Shown here piece after piece: positions 11,760 to 20,870 of a stretch of DNA of 25,834 nt; within the stretch, counting starts at the first letter, position 1, and each line of letters starts with the position of its first letter. Made by a program: the position numbers and the translations under genes. The DNA is from JAJKIP01 sp040509055 (GTDB lineage: Bacteria > Bacteroidota > Bacteroidia > Chitinophagales > Chitinophagaceae), in the NCBI GenBank assembly GCA_040509055.1, contig JBEVLT010000357.1, forward strand, positions 1 to 25,834, given 5' to 3'. Below the pieces are notes generated by a model. That model searched no databases and was not told the origin of the DNA. It saw only the letters and a list, made by a program, of their open reading frames with translations.

Positions 11760-14700
11760 ATGTCTTCAACAAAAGTGAGCTCAAGAGTGGATTTCGGTAA
11801 GATCAAGCACCTGGCTGAAACTCCCGACCTTCTTGAAGTACAGATCCAGTCTTTCAAAGAATTCTTCCAGTTAGAAACTACGCCCGACAAACGGAACATC
11901 GAAGGTTTGTTCAGGGTGTTCAAAGACAATTTCCCGATCACCGATACGAGGAATATTTTCGTACTGGAGTTTCTCGACTATTTCATCGATCCGCCGCGTT
12001 ATACCATCGAAGAGTGTATGGAGCGCGGCCTTACCTATGCCGTGCCCCTGAAAGCAAAGCTTCGGCTGAGCTGTAACGACGAAGAGCACGTGGATTTCCA
12101 AACCATCGTGCAGGACGTATTCCTGGGCAATATACCCTACATGACTCCCCGTGGTACCTTCGTGATCAACGGTGCCGAGCGTGTGGTGGTATCCCAGCTG
12201 CACCGCTCACCGGGTGTGTTCTTTGGCCAGTCCATTCACCCCAACGGTACCAAGATCTACTCCGCCCGCGTGATCCCCTTCAAGGGCGCCTGGATGGAGT
12301 TTGCCACCGATATCAACAACGTGATGTATGCGTACATCGACCGGAAAAAGAAATTCCCGGTAACTACGCTGCTGCGTTCCATCGGCTACGAAACAGACAA
12401 GGATATCCTGGAGCTGTTCGGCATGGCCGATGAAGTAAAAGGCGACAAGAGCACGCTGAGCAACTACCTGGGCAAGCGCCTGGCTGCCCGTGTGCTGCGT
12501 ACCTGGGTGGAAGATTTCGTGGATGAGGACACCGGTGAGGTAGTATCCATCGAGCGGAACGAGATCGTGATGGAGCGGGATACTGTGCTGGACGAAGAAG
12601 CCATCGATACCATCGCGGATATGGATGTAAAGAGCGTATTCGTGCAGCGCGAAGACGTGGGCGGCGATTATGCGATCATCTACAACACGTTAAATAAAGA
12701 TACTTCCAACAGCGAGCTGGAAGCGGTACAGTTCATCTACCGCCAGCTGCGTGGCGCCGATGCCCCTGACAATGAAACGGCCCGTGGTATCATCGACAAG
12801 CTGTTCTTCAGCGACAAACGTTACGACCTGGGCGAAGTAGGCCGCTACAAGATCAACCGCAAGCTGAACCTGGATGCGCCGCTGGATCAAAAAACACTGA
12901 CCAGAGAGGATATCATCCTCATCATCAAATACCTGGTACGCCTGACCAACGGTAAGGCCGAGATCGACGATATCGATCACCTGAGCAACCGCCGGGTGCG
13001 TACCGTGGGCGAGCAGCTGTACGCCCAGTTCGGCGTAGGCCTGGCCCGTATGGCAAGGACCATCCGCGAGCGGATGAACGTACGCGACAACGAGGTGTTT
13101 ACCCCGGTGGACCTGATCAATGCGAGGACACTTTCTTCCGTGATCAACTCCTTCTTCGGTACCTCGCAGCTGTCGCAGTTCCTGGACCAGACCAACCCGC
13201 TGAGCGAGATCACGCACAAGCGCCGTATCTCGGCGCTCGGGCCAGGTGGTCTGAGCCGCGAAAGGGCCGGCTTCGAGGTGCGCGACGTACACTACAGCCA
13301 CTACGGCCGCCTGTGTACCATCGAAACGCCGGAAGGTCCGAACATCGGTCTGATCTCCACGCTGTGCGTGCATGCCAAGATCAATGAGATGGGCTTTATC
13401 GAAACGCCTTACCGCAAGGTGAGCGATGGTAAAGTGAATCTGAAGGAACTCGAGTTCCTGAGTGCGGAAGAGGAAGATGAAGCAAAGATCGCCCAGGCCA
13501 ACGTGCCGCTGAGCGAAAAAGGCGAATTCGTTGACGACAAGATCGCATCCCGTCAAACGGGCGATTTCCCGATCCTGGATAAAACGGAAGTAGAGTTCAT
13601 GGACGTAGCGCCCAACCAGATCGTGGGACTGAGCGCATCGCTGATCCCCTTCCTGGAGCACGACGATGCCAACCGCGCCCTGATGGGATCGAACATGCAA
13701 CGCCAGGCTGTGCCGCTGATCCGCCCTGACGTACCGGTAGTAGGTACCGGCCTGGAAGGCAAAGCTGCCCGGGATGCCCGGATCCAGATCCACTCCGATG
13801 GTAACGGTGTGGTAGAATTCGTGGATGCCAACGAAATACATGTACGCTACGACAGGGACGAAGCCGAGAAGCTTGTCAGCTTCGAGGAGGACCTGCGTGT
13901 ATATAAGCTGACCAAGTTTATCAAGACCAACCAGGAGACCAGCATCAACCTGAAGCCTGCTGTGAAGAAAGGACAGAAGGTGAAGAAAGGAGATTTCCTG
14001 ACGGAAGGATATGCTACGCAAAACGGTGAGCTGGCGCTCGGTAAGAACCTGAAAGTGGCGTTCATGCCCTGGAAAGGTTACAACTTTGAGGATGCCATCG
14101 TGATCAGCGAAAGGGTGGTGCGCGAAGACCTGTTTACTTCGGTACACATTTCCGAATACGAACTGGAAGTACGCGATACCAAGCTGGGTGAAGAAGAGCT
14201 GACACCCGATATTCCCAACGTATCGGAAGAGGCGACCAAGGACCTGGATGAGAACGGTATCATTCGTATAGGTGCACATATCAAGGAGGGCGATATCCTG
14301 ATCGGCAAGATCACCCCGAAAGGTGAAAGCGACCCGACACCGGAAGAGAAACTGCTGCGCGCCATCTTTGGCGACAAGGCAGGAGATGCCAAGGATGCAT
14401 CGCTGAAAGCGCCCAACGGCGTGGAAGGTATCGTGATCGGCAAAAAGCTGTTCCAGCGCGCCAAAAAGGATAAAAATGCCAAGGTGCGTGAAAAAGCAGC
14501 CATCGAGAAGCTGGAGAAAGTGCACGAGAAGAACGAGGCAGACCTGATGGAAGTGCTGCTGGAGAAGCTGACCACGCTGCTGAAAGATCATGCGTCTACA
14601 GGTGTGAGCAACAACTTCGGTGAAGTGCAGATCGGCAGGGGTGCCAAGTTCACCGCCAAAAATCTGGCCGGGCTGGATTACCAGAATATCAACCCGCTGG

Positions 14701-15563
14701 GCTGGACCGGCGACAGCAAGGTGGACGACCAGATCAATACCCTCCTGCACAACTACAATATCAAGTACAACGAAGAGCTGGGCCGTTATAAAAGGGAAAA
14801 GTTCAACATCTCGATCGGCGACGAACTGCCGGCCGGCGTGCTGAAACTGGCCAAGGTATACCTGGCCGTGAAGCGGAAGCTGAAAGTGGGTGATAAAATG
14901 GCGGGCCGCCACGGAAATAAAGGTATCGTAGCCAAGATCGTACGGGCCGAAGACATGCCGTTCCTGGAAGACGGAACGCCGGTGGATGTGGTACTGAACC
15001 CGCTGGGTGTACCGAGCCGGATGAACCTGGGCCAGATTTACGAAACCGTACTGGGATGGGCTGGCCAGAAGCTGGGTCTGAAGTTCGCTACGCCGATCTT
15101 CGATGGTGCTACCACCGAAGAGATCGCTGAATATTGCGAGCAGGCAGGTATCCCGAAATTCGGTCACACCTTCCTGTACGACGGCGAAACCGGCGAACGT
15201 TTCCACCAGAAAGCAACAGTGGGAATTATCTATATCATCAAGCTGCACCACATGGTGGATGACAAGATGCACGCCCGTTCTATCGGACCGTACAGCCTCA
15301 TTACGCAGCAGCCGCTGGGTGGTAAAGCCCAGTTCGGTGGCCAGCGTTTCGGTGAGATGGAGGTGTGGGCCCTGGAAGCCTACGGCGCATCCAACATCCT
15401 GCAGGAGCTGCTGACCATCAAGTCGGATGACATCATCGGCCGCGCCAAGACCTACGAGTCGATCGTGAAAGGCGATAACGTACCGAGAGCCGGCATTCCC
15501 GAGTCATTCAACGTACTGGTGCATGAGCTGCGTGGATTGGGATTGGACCTGAAATTCGAATAA
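11760..15563 (+). CDS. rpoB: DNA-directed RNA polymerase subunit beta
   Basis: 1267 residues, normal for Bacteroidota. It forms one half of the polymerase active-site cleft. The rifampicin region lies at residues 467-491 (GTSQLSQFLDQTNPL, then THKRRIS), with D476, H486 and S491 at the positions equal to E. coli D516, H526 and S531, all in the wild-type, rifampicin-sensitive state. Also clear are RTIETPEGPNIGL-like CTIETPEGPNIGLI, the active-site lysine region KVGDKMAGRHGNKG, and the C-terminal QPLGGKAQFGGQRFGEMEVWALEAYGA (given as GGQRFGEMEVWALEA). It is followed by rpoC after 88 bases and has its own promoter. Confidence 0.99.
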   Translation: MSSTKVSSRVDFGKIKHLAETPDLLEVQIQSFKEFFQLETTPDKRNIEGLFRVFKDNFPITDTRNIFVLEFLDYFIDPPRYTIEECMERGLTYAVPLKAKLRLSCNDEEHVDFQTIVQDVFLGNIPYMTPRGTFVINGAERVVVSQLHRSPGVFFGQSIHPNGTKIYSARVIPFKGAWMEFATDINNVMYAYIDRKKKFPVTTLLRSIGYETDKDILELFGMADEVKGDKSTLSNYLGKRLAARVLRTWVEDFVDEDTGEVVSIERNEIVMERDTVLDEEAIDTIADMDVKSVFVQREDVGGDYAIIYNTLNKDTSNSELEAVQFIYRQLRGADAPDNETARGIIDKLFFSDKRYDLGEVGRYKINRKLNLDAPLDQKTLTREDIILIIKYLVRLTNGKAEIDDIDHLSNRRVRTVGEQLYAQFGVGLARMARTIRERMNVRDNEVFTPVDLINARTLSSVINSFFGTSQLSQFLDQTNPLSEITHKRRISALGPGGLSRERAGFEVRDVHYSHYGRLCTIETPEGPNIGLISTLCVHAKINEMGFIETPYRKVSDGKVNLKELEFLSAEEEDEAKIAQANVPLSEKGEFVDDKIASRQTGDFPILDKTEVEFMDVAPNQIVGLSASLIPFLEHDDANRALMGSNMQRQAVPLIRPDVPVVGTGLEGKAARDARIQIHSDGNGVVEFVDANEIHVRYDRDEAEKLVSFEEDLRVYKLTKFIKTNQETSINLKPAVKKGQKVKKGDFLTEGYATQNGELALGKNLKVAFMPWKGYNFEDAIVISERVVREDLFTSVHISEYELEVRDTKLGEEELTPDIPNVSEEATKDLDENGIIRIGAHIKEGDILIGKITPKGESDPTPEEKLLRAIFGDKAGDAKDASLKAPNGVEGIVIGKKLFQRAKKDKNAKVREKAAIEKLEKVHEKNEADLMEVLLEKLTTLLKDHASTGVSNNFGEVQIGRGAKFTAKNLAGLDYQNINPLGWTGDSKVDDQINTLLHNYNIKYNEELGRYKREKFNISIGDELPAGVLKLAKVYLAVKRKLKVGDKMAGRHGNKGIVAKIVRAEDMPFLEDGTPVDVVLNPLGVPSRMNLGQIYETVLGWAGQKLGLKFATPIFDGATTEEIAEYCEQAGIPKFGHTFLYDGETGERFHQKATVGIIYIIKLHHMVDDKMHARSIGPYSLITQQPLGGKAQFGGQRFGEMEVWALEAYGASNILQELLTIKSDDIIGRAKTYESIVKGDNVPRAGIPESFNVLVHELRGLGLDLKFE

Positions 15564-15651
15564 TTGGGACAAGTACAGTCGGGGAATTTCGACATTTCCC
15601 GGTTCCAACATTTCGAAATACAACATTTAAGACTATAGATTTTTAAATATT
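15564..15651 (+). other. rpoB-rpoC spacer with weak stem-loop and repeated CAACATTT
   Basis: TTGGGAC (15564-15570) can pair with GTTCCAA (15602-15608), one G-U pair, around an inner GGGAA/TTCCC (15582-15586/15596-15600). CAACATTT occurs at 15606 and 15621. There is no U-tract, so rpoC is expected to be cotranscribed with rpoB. The element starts at the base after the rpoB stop. Confidence 0.35.
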
Positions 15652-18600
15652 ATGGCTATCAAAAAAGAAAATCGTCCCAAGGCAACATTTTCGAAGATCA
15701 CTATCGGACTGGCTTCCCCGGATACCATCCTGGAGAGAAGCTATGGCGAAGTGCTGAAGCCTGAAACTATTAACTACCGTACCTACAAGCCCGAGCGCGA
15801 CGGCTTGTTCTGCGAAAGGATCTTCGGTCCTGTAAAGGATTACGAATGTGCCTGCGGAAAGTACAAGCGCATCCGCTACAAAGGCATCGTGTGCGACCGC
15901 TGCGGGGTAGAAGTGACCGAGAAGAAGGTTCGCCGCGAGCGCATGGGCCATATCAAGCTGGTAGTGCCGGTAGTGCACATCTGGTATTTCAAATCGCTGC
16001 CCAACAAGATCGGTTACCTGCTGGGCGTGAGCTCGAAGAAGCTCGAAAGCATTATTTATTATGAGCGGTTCGTGGTGATTCAGTCCGGTATCCGTGCGGA
16101 TAAAGGACAGAATGTAGGCGACCTGCTGACAGAGGAAGAATACCTCGATATCCTGGATGCCCTGCCCAAGGAAAACCAGTACCTGCCTGACGATGATCCC
16201 GAAAAATTCATCGCCAAGATGGGTGCGGAAGCCGTGCACGATATGCTGCAGCGCATCGACCTGGACCAATTGTCGTTCGACCTGCGCAATGCCGCTGCTA
16301 CCGAAACCTCGCAGCAGCGCAAGGCCGATGCCCTGAAAAGGCTGAGCGTGGTGGAAGCCTTCCGCGACGCCAACCTGCGTATCACCAACCGCCCCGAGTG
16401 GATGGTGATGCAATACATCCCGGTGATCCCACCGGAGCTGCGCCCGCTGGTGCCCCTGGATGGCGGCCGTTTCGCGTCTTCCGACCTGAACGACCTGTAC
16501 CGCCGGGTGATCATCCGCAACAACCGTCTGAAAAGGCTGCTGGAGATCAAGGCGCCCGAGGTGATCCTTCGCAACGAAAAGCGTATGCTGCAGGAAGCGA
16601 TCGACTCCCTGTTTGACAATAGCCGTAAATCCAACGCGGTGAAAGCCGAAGGCGGCCGTGCACTGAAATCACTTTCGGATGTGCTGAAAGGTAAACAGGG
16701 CCGTTTCCGCCAGAACCTGCTGGGTAAACGTGTTGACTATTCCGGCCGTTCTGTGATCGTGGTAGGACCCGAGCTGAAGCTGCACGAGTGCGGTCTGCCG
16801 AAAGACATGGCAGCAGAGCTGTTCAAGCCCTTTATCATCCGCAAGCTGATCGAAAGAGGTATCGTTAAAACGGTAAAATCGGCCAGGAAACTGGTAGATA
16901 AGAAGGAAGCCGTGGTATGGGATATCCTCGAAAACATACTGAAAGGGCACCCGGTGATGCTGAACCGCGCCCCGACGCTGCACCGCCTGTCCATCCAGGC
17001 CTTCCAGCCCAAGCTGATCGAAGGAAAAGCGATCCAGCTGCACCCGCTGGTAACCACGGCGTTTAACGCCGACTTTGACGGTGACCAGATGGCCGTGCAC
17101 GTACCGCTGAGCAATGCCGCGGTGCTGGAAGCGCAACTGCTGATGCTGGCCTCGCACAACATCCTGAACCCGCAAAACGGTCAGCCGATCACCCTGCCTT
17201 CGCAGGACATGGTACTCGGACTGTACTATATTTCCAAGGGTAAGAAATCGACCGAAACAGAAAAGGTAAAAGGTGAAGGCAAAGCTTTCTACTCCAACGA
17301 GGAAGTGATCATTGCCTACAACGAAGGCAAGATAGACCTGCACGCCTGGATCAAGGTAAAAACCAATGTTCGTAACAGCGATGGCCTGCTGGAGCACAAG
17401 CTGACCGATACAACGGTAGGTCGTGTGATCTTTAACCAGCACGTTCCTGCTGAAGTAGGGTTTATCAATGCCCTGCTGACCAAAAAGAACCTGCGCGAGA
17501 TCATCGGCGATATCATCGAGATCACCAACGTGCCGAAAACGGCCAAGTTCCTTGACGATATCAAGCAACTGGGTTTCCGCACCGCCTTCCAGGGCGGCCT
17601 GTCCTTCAGCATCAACGACCTGATCATTCCCGATGTCAAAGAACAACTGCTGGAAAATGCAAAAGGTGAAGTAGACGAAGTGTGGGATAACTACAACATG
17701 GGTCTGATCACCAACAACGAACGATACAACCAGATCGTAGACATCTGGAGCCGTGTGGATACCCGTATTACCGAAACGCTGATCCGCGAACTGAGCAACG
17801 ATAGGCAGGGCTTCAACTCCGTGTTCATGATGCTCGACTCCGGTGCCCGTGGTTCCAAACAGCAGATCAAGCAGCTGGCTGGTATACGGGGGCTGATGGC
17901 CAAGCCGCGTAAATCAGGTTCTACAGGATCTGAGATCATTGAGAACCCGATCCTGTCCAACTTCAAAGGCGGCCTGAACGTACTGGATTACTTTATCTCC
18001 ACGCACGGTGCCCGTAAAGGTCTGGCCGATACGGCCCTGAAAACAGCGGATGCCGGTTACCTGACCCGCCGTCTGGTAGACGTGGCCCAGGATGTGGTGA
18101 TCACCGAAGAAGATTGCGGTACCCTGCGCGGTATTGCTACTTCAGCGCTGAAAGATAATGAAGACATCATCGAGCCGCTGTCTGACCGGATCCAGGGTCG
18201 TACCTCGCTGCATGATGTATACAACCTGCAAACGGAGGACCTGATCGTTGGTGCCGGTGAAGCAATATCCGAAGACCTGGCAAAGAAAATCGAAGATGCA
18301 GGTATCGAAACGGTAGAGATCCGCTCCGTACTGACCTGCGAGGCTAAACGCGGCACCTGTGTAAAATGCTATGGCAAAAACCTGGCAAGCGGCATCCTGG
18401 CCCAGAAGGGCGATGCGGTTGGTATCATTGCTGCACAGTCCATCGGTGAGCCGGGTACACAGCTGACCCTGCGTACCTTCCACGTGGGTGGTGTAGCCGG
18501 TTCGGCTGCGGTAGATTCTACCCTTATCGCCAAGTTCGACGGTACCATCCAGTTCGACGGACTGCGCTCTGTAACCACGGAAAACAACGATGGCGATAAA

Positions 18601-19944
18601 GTACAGGTGGTGATCGGGCGTACCGGCGAGGTGCGGATCATCGATACCAAGAACGACCGCCTGCTGATCACCAACAACATTCCTTACGGCGCTACACTGA
18701 TGGTGAAAGACGGTCAGAAAGTGCACAAGGGCGATGTGATCTGCACCTGGGATCCGTTCAACAACGTTATCGTGGCCGAGATCAATGGTTTGCTGAAGTT
18801 CGAGAATGTGATCGAAGGGGTAACCTATCGTGAAGAAGCCGACGAGCAGACCGGTCACCGTGAAAAAGTGGTGATCGAGACCCGCGATAAGACCAAGATC
18901 CCGTCCATTGTACTGGAAGGAAAAGAAAATAAATCATACAACCTGCCTACCGGCAGCCATATCATGATCGACGAGGGTGATAATGTGAAGGCCGGTCATG
19001 TGATCGTGAAGATACCGCGTGTGCTGGGCAAGCTGCGCGACATCACCGGTGGTCTGCCCCGTGTAACGGAGCTGTTCGAAGCCCGTAATCCGAGCAACCC
19101 GGCCGTAGTGTCCGAGATCGACGGTGTGGTGATCATGGGTTCCATCAAGCGTGGTAACCGCGAGATCATCATCGAAGCCAAAGACGGTGTACAGAAAAAA
19201 TACCTGGTACCGCTGACCCGCCAGATACTGGCCCAGGACGGCGACTTTATAAAAGCAGGATCGCCAATGAGCGACGGGCAGATATCCCCGCAGGATATCC
19301 TGTCTATCCAGGGGCCGTTTGCCGTACAGCAGTACGTGGTGAACGAGATCCAGGAAGTATACCGCCTGCAGGGTGTAAAGATCAACGACAAGCACATTGA
19401 AGTGATCGTACGCCAGATGATGCGCAAAGTGGTCATCGTGGATCCGGGCGATACCAAGTTCCTCGAAGATGATTCAGTGGATAAGTTCGAGTTCATCGAA
19501 GAGAACGACTTCATCTTCGACAAGAAGGTGGTGACGGATGCCGGTGATTCGACCAAGCTGCGTGCCGGACAGATCATGAGCCTGCGTGAGGTAAGGGAAG
19601 AAAACTCCGTGCTGCGCCGCAACGACAAAAAGCTGGTCGAATTCCGCGACGCAATGCCGGCTACTTCGGCGCCGACCCTGCTGGGTATCACCAAGGCCTC
19701 TCTGGGCGTGCAAAGCTGGATATCTGCGGCTTCTTTCCAGGAAACGACCAAAGTATTGTCATCCGCTGCCATCCACGGCAAGGCCGACGAAATGCTGGGT
19801 CTGAAGGAAAACGTGATCACCGGCCACCCGATACCGGCAGGTACAGGGTTGCGCGACTTCGAGAACATGATCGTGGGCAGCAAGGAGGAGTACGAACTGC
19901 TGCAGACAACCCGCGAAGCCATGGCCTTCGACGAAGAAGAATAA
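15652..19944 (+). CDS. rpoC: DNA-directed RNA polymerase subunit beta'
   Basis: 1430 residues. It carries the catalytic magnesium site NADFDGDQMAVH with D474, D476 and D478. The N-terminal zinc site is C66, C68, C81 and C84, and the second zinc site is C822, C896, C903 and C906. The trigger-loop and bridge-helix region includes GIIAAQSIGEPGTQLTLRTFH (cut: AAQSIGEPGTQLTLRTFH) near residues 925-945. The C-terminal segment (ASFQETTKVLSSAAIHGKAD, GLKENVITGHPIPAGTG) is intact. It is cotranscribed with rpoB and followed by a strong terminator 58 bases later. Confidence 0.99.
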   Translation: MAIKKENRPKATFSKITIGLASPDTILERSYGEVLKPETINYRTYKPERDGLFCERIFGPVKDYECACGKYKRIRYKGIVCDRCGVEVTEKKVRRERMGHIKLVVPVVHIWYFKSLPNKIGYLLGVSSKKLESIIYYERFVVIQSGIRADKGQNVGDLLTEEEYLDILDALPKENQYLPDDDPEKFIAKMGAEAVHDMLQRIDLDQLSFDLRNAAATETSQQRKADALKRLSVVEAFRDANLRITNRPEWMVMQYIPVIPPELRPLVPLDGGRFASSDLNDLYRRVIIRNNRLKRLLEIKAPEVILRNEKRMLQEAIDSLFDNSRKSNAVKAEGGRALKSLSDVLKGKQGRFRQNLLGKRVDYSGRSVIVVGPELKLHECGLPKDMAAELFKPFIIRKLIERGIVKTVKSARKLVDKKEAVVWDILENILKGHPVMLNRAPTLHRLSIQAFQPKLIEGKAIQLHPLVTTAFNADFDGDQMAVHVPLSNAAVLEAQLLMLASHNILNPQNGQPITLPSQDMVLGLYYISKGKKSTETEKVKGEGKAFYSNEEVIIAYNEGKIDLHAWIKVKTNVRNSDGLLEHKLTDTTVGRVIFNQHVPAEVGFINALLTKKNLREIIGDIIEITNVPKTAKFLDDIKQLGFRTAFQGGLSFSINDLIIPDVKEQLLENAKGEVDEVWDNYNMGLITNNERYNQIVDIWSRVDTRITETLIRELSNDRQGFNSVFMMLDSGARGSKQQIKQLAGIRGLMAKPRKSGSTGSEIIENPILSNFKGGLNVLDYFISTHGARKGLADTALKTADAGYLTRRLVDVAQDVVITEEDCGTLRGIATSALKDNEDIIEPLSDRIQGRTSLHDVYNLQTEDLIVGAGEAISEDLAKKIEDAGIETVEIRSVLTCEAKRGTCVKCYGKNLASGILAQKGDAVGIIAAQSIGEPGTQLTLRTFHVGGVAGSAAVDSTLIAKFDGTIQFDGLRSVTTENNDGDKVQVVIGRTGEVRIIDTKNDRLLITNNIPYGATLMVKDGQKVHKGDVICTWDPFNNVIVAEINGLLKFENVIEGVTYREEADEQTGHREKVVIETRDKTKIPSIVLEGKENKSYNLPTGSHIMIDEGDNVKAGHVIVKIPRVLGKLRDITGGLPRVTELFEARNPSNPAVVSEIDGVVIMGSIKRGNREIIIEAKDGVQKKYLVPLTRQILAQDGDFIKAGSPMSDGQISPQDILSIQGPFAVQQYVVNEIQEVYRLQGVKINDKHIEVIVRQMMRKVVIVDPGDTKFLEDDSVDKFEFIEENDFIFDKKVVTDAGDSTKLRAGQIMSLREVREENSVLRRNDKKLVEFRDAMPATSAPTLLGITKASLGVQSWISAASFQETTKVLSSAAIHGKADEMLGLKENVITGHPIPAGTGLRDFENMIVGSKEEYELLQTTREAMAFDEEE

Positions 19945-20002
19945 GTACATCGCTGCCTTCGTTTCGGACGAATGAATGCGCATGTGGAGATAGAATGAAT
20001 AG

Positions 20003-20036
20003 AAGGAGTGAGAAGATTTTCTTGCTCCTTTTTTAT
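20003..20036 (+). terminator. Intrinsic terminator of rpoBC
   Basis: AAGGAG (20003-20008) pairs with CTCCTT (20025-20030), extended inward through two G-U pairs to AGAA/TTCT (20011-20014/20019-20022), about 12 bp, followed by a T-run to 20034. This is a convincing rho-independent terminator. Confidence 0.88.
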
Positions 20037-20059
20037 TACAACAGGAGGGCTGTTAAGCC

Positions 20060-20089
20060 TTTCCTAAAGAAACCGGATGCTTATCTTTA
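20060..20089 (+). promoter_or_regulatory. Probable promoter of the OmpH-like gene
   Basis: TTTC at 20060-20063 is followed after 18 bases by TATCTTTA at 20082-20089. Each element is one base off the consensus TTTG and TAnnTTTG. It lies just after the rpoBC terminator and about 85 bases before the next start codon. Confidence 0.45.
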
Positions 20090-20174
20090 GCCGCCTGTTC
20101 GGGGCTAACTTGCAGGATGACGGCGCCTGGTATAGCCTCCGGGTAAACTGACATTGACAATAAAACGTATACGG

Positions 20175-20762
20175 ATGAAAAATGGCTTGTTGATCTGGAA
20201 TGTGGTGTTAACGCTCGTAGCGGGATATTTACTTATCAGCCACCTGGGTAGTAAAAAAACAGGGAGCGGTACTTCGGGCAAGACCACGGCCCGCGATTCT
20301 GCACATGCTTCTTTGTTCCGGATCGCTTATTTCGAAATGGACTCCGTAGAGAATAATTTCGAAATGGTAAAGGATGTAAAGGCAGAGATCGCCAAAAAGG
20401 AAGAAGATTACAACCAACGGATCACCAACCTGGATATCGAGTACCGCAACCGGTACAACGAACTGGTGCCGAATGCAAAGACCCAGGCTGAAGTGGACGC
20501 TGCGCAGAACAACCTGCGGATACTGAGCGATAAGCTGAAAACCCAGCGGCAGAACATGGACCAGGACTACCAGGAGTTTGTGATGCGCCGCAACCTGAAT
20601 GTAAAAAAGACCATCGAAGACTACCTGGCAGAGTACAACAAAGCAAAGAACTATACCTATATCATGGCTTACGAGCCAGGGCTGTTTTACTACAAGGATA
20701 CCGTTTATAATATTACTTCCGACCTGATCCGCGGGCTGAACGGAGCTTATAAAAAGAAATGA
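20175..20762 (+). CDS. OmpH/Skp-family chaperone-like protein
   Basis: 195 residues from ATG 20175; an upstream in-frame TTG (20154) is less likely. An uncleaved or signal-like hydrophobic segment lies at about residues 4-22 (LLIWNVVLTLVAGYLLI). The body is strongly helical and charged, with a probable coiled coil at about residues 65-150 (KAEIAKKEEDYNQRITN; KLKTQRQNMDQDYQEF), which is the OmpH/Skp plan: periplasmic holdase for outer-membrane proteins. The FRIAYFEMDSV segment near residue 50 corresponds to the family's first strand (IAYVDSD-type). It follows the rpoBC terminator and is itself followed by a terminator, so it is likely monocistronic. Confidence 0.8.
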   Translation: MKNGLLIWNVVLTLVAGYLLISHLGSKKTGSGTSGKTTARDSAHASLFRIAYFEMDSVENNFEMVKDVKAEIAKKEEDYNQRITNLDIEYRNRYNELVPNAKTQAEVDAAQNNLRILSDKLKTQRQNMDQDYQEFVMRRNLNVKKTIEDYLAEYNKAKNYTYIMAYEPGLFYYKDTVYNITSDLIRGLNGAYKKK

Positions 20763-20780
20763 CGGCAACAACGCTTTCCT

Positions 20781-20814
20781 GCAGCCCCCCGGCCACCGGG
20801 GGCTGTTTCTTTTG
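20781..20814 (+). terminator. Intrinsic terminator after the OmpH-like gene
   Basis: A G/C-rich hairpin forms between CCCCCGG (20786-20792) and CCGGGGG (20796-20802) around CCA, extended past one bulged C by CAG 20782-20784 with CTG 20803-20805. TTTCTTTTG follows. Confidence 0.85.
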
Positions 20815-20870
20815 TGGCCGGTGATGAATTCCCGTTGAATTACTTATCTTGATTGCTAAATCCAATCAAG

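Noticed and set aside
13152..13233. Rifampicin-resistance substitution in rpoB
   Set aside because: All key residues (D476, H486, S491) are the wild-type ones.
12690..15272. Long reverse-strand open frame opposite rpoB
   Set aside because: It lies wholly within rpoB, has no recognisable domain, and reflects codon bias of the sense gene.
20845..20851. TATCTTG as a promoter of the amino-acid permease
   Set aside because: It is one base short of the -7 consensus and the nearest TTTG is 30 bases upstream.
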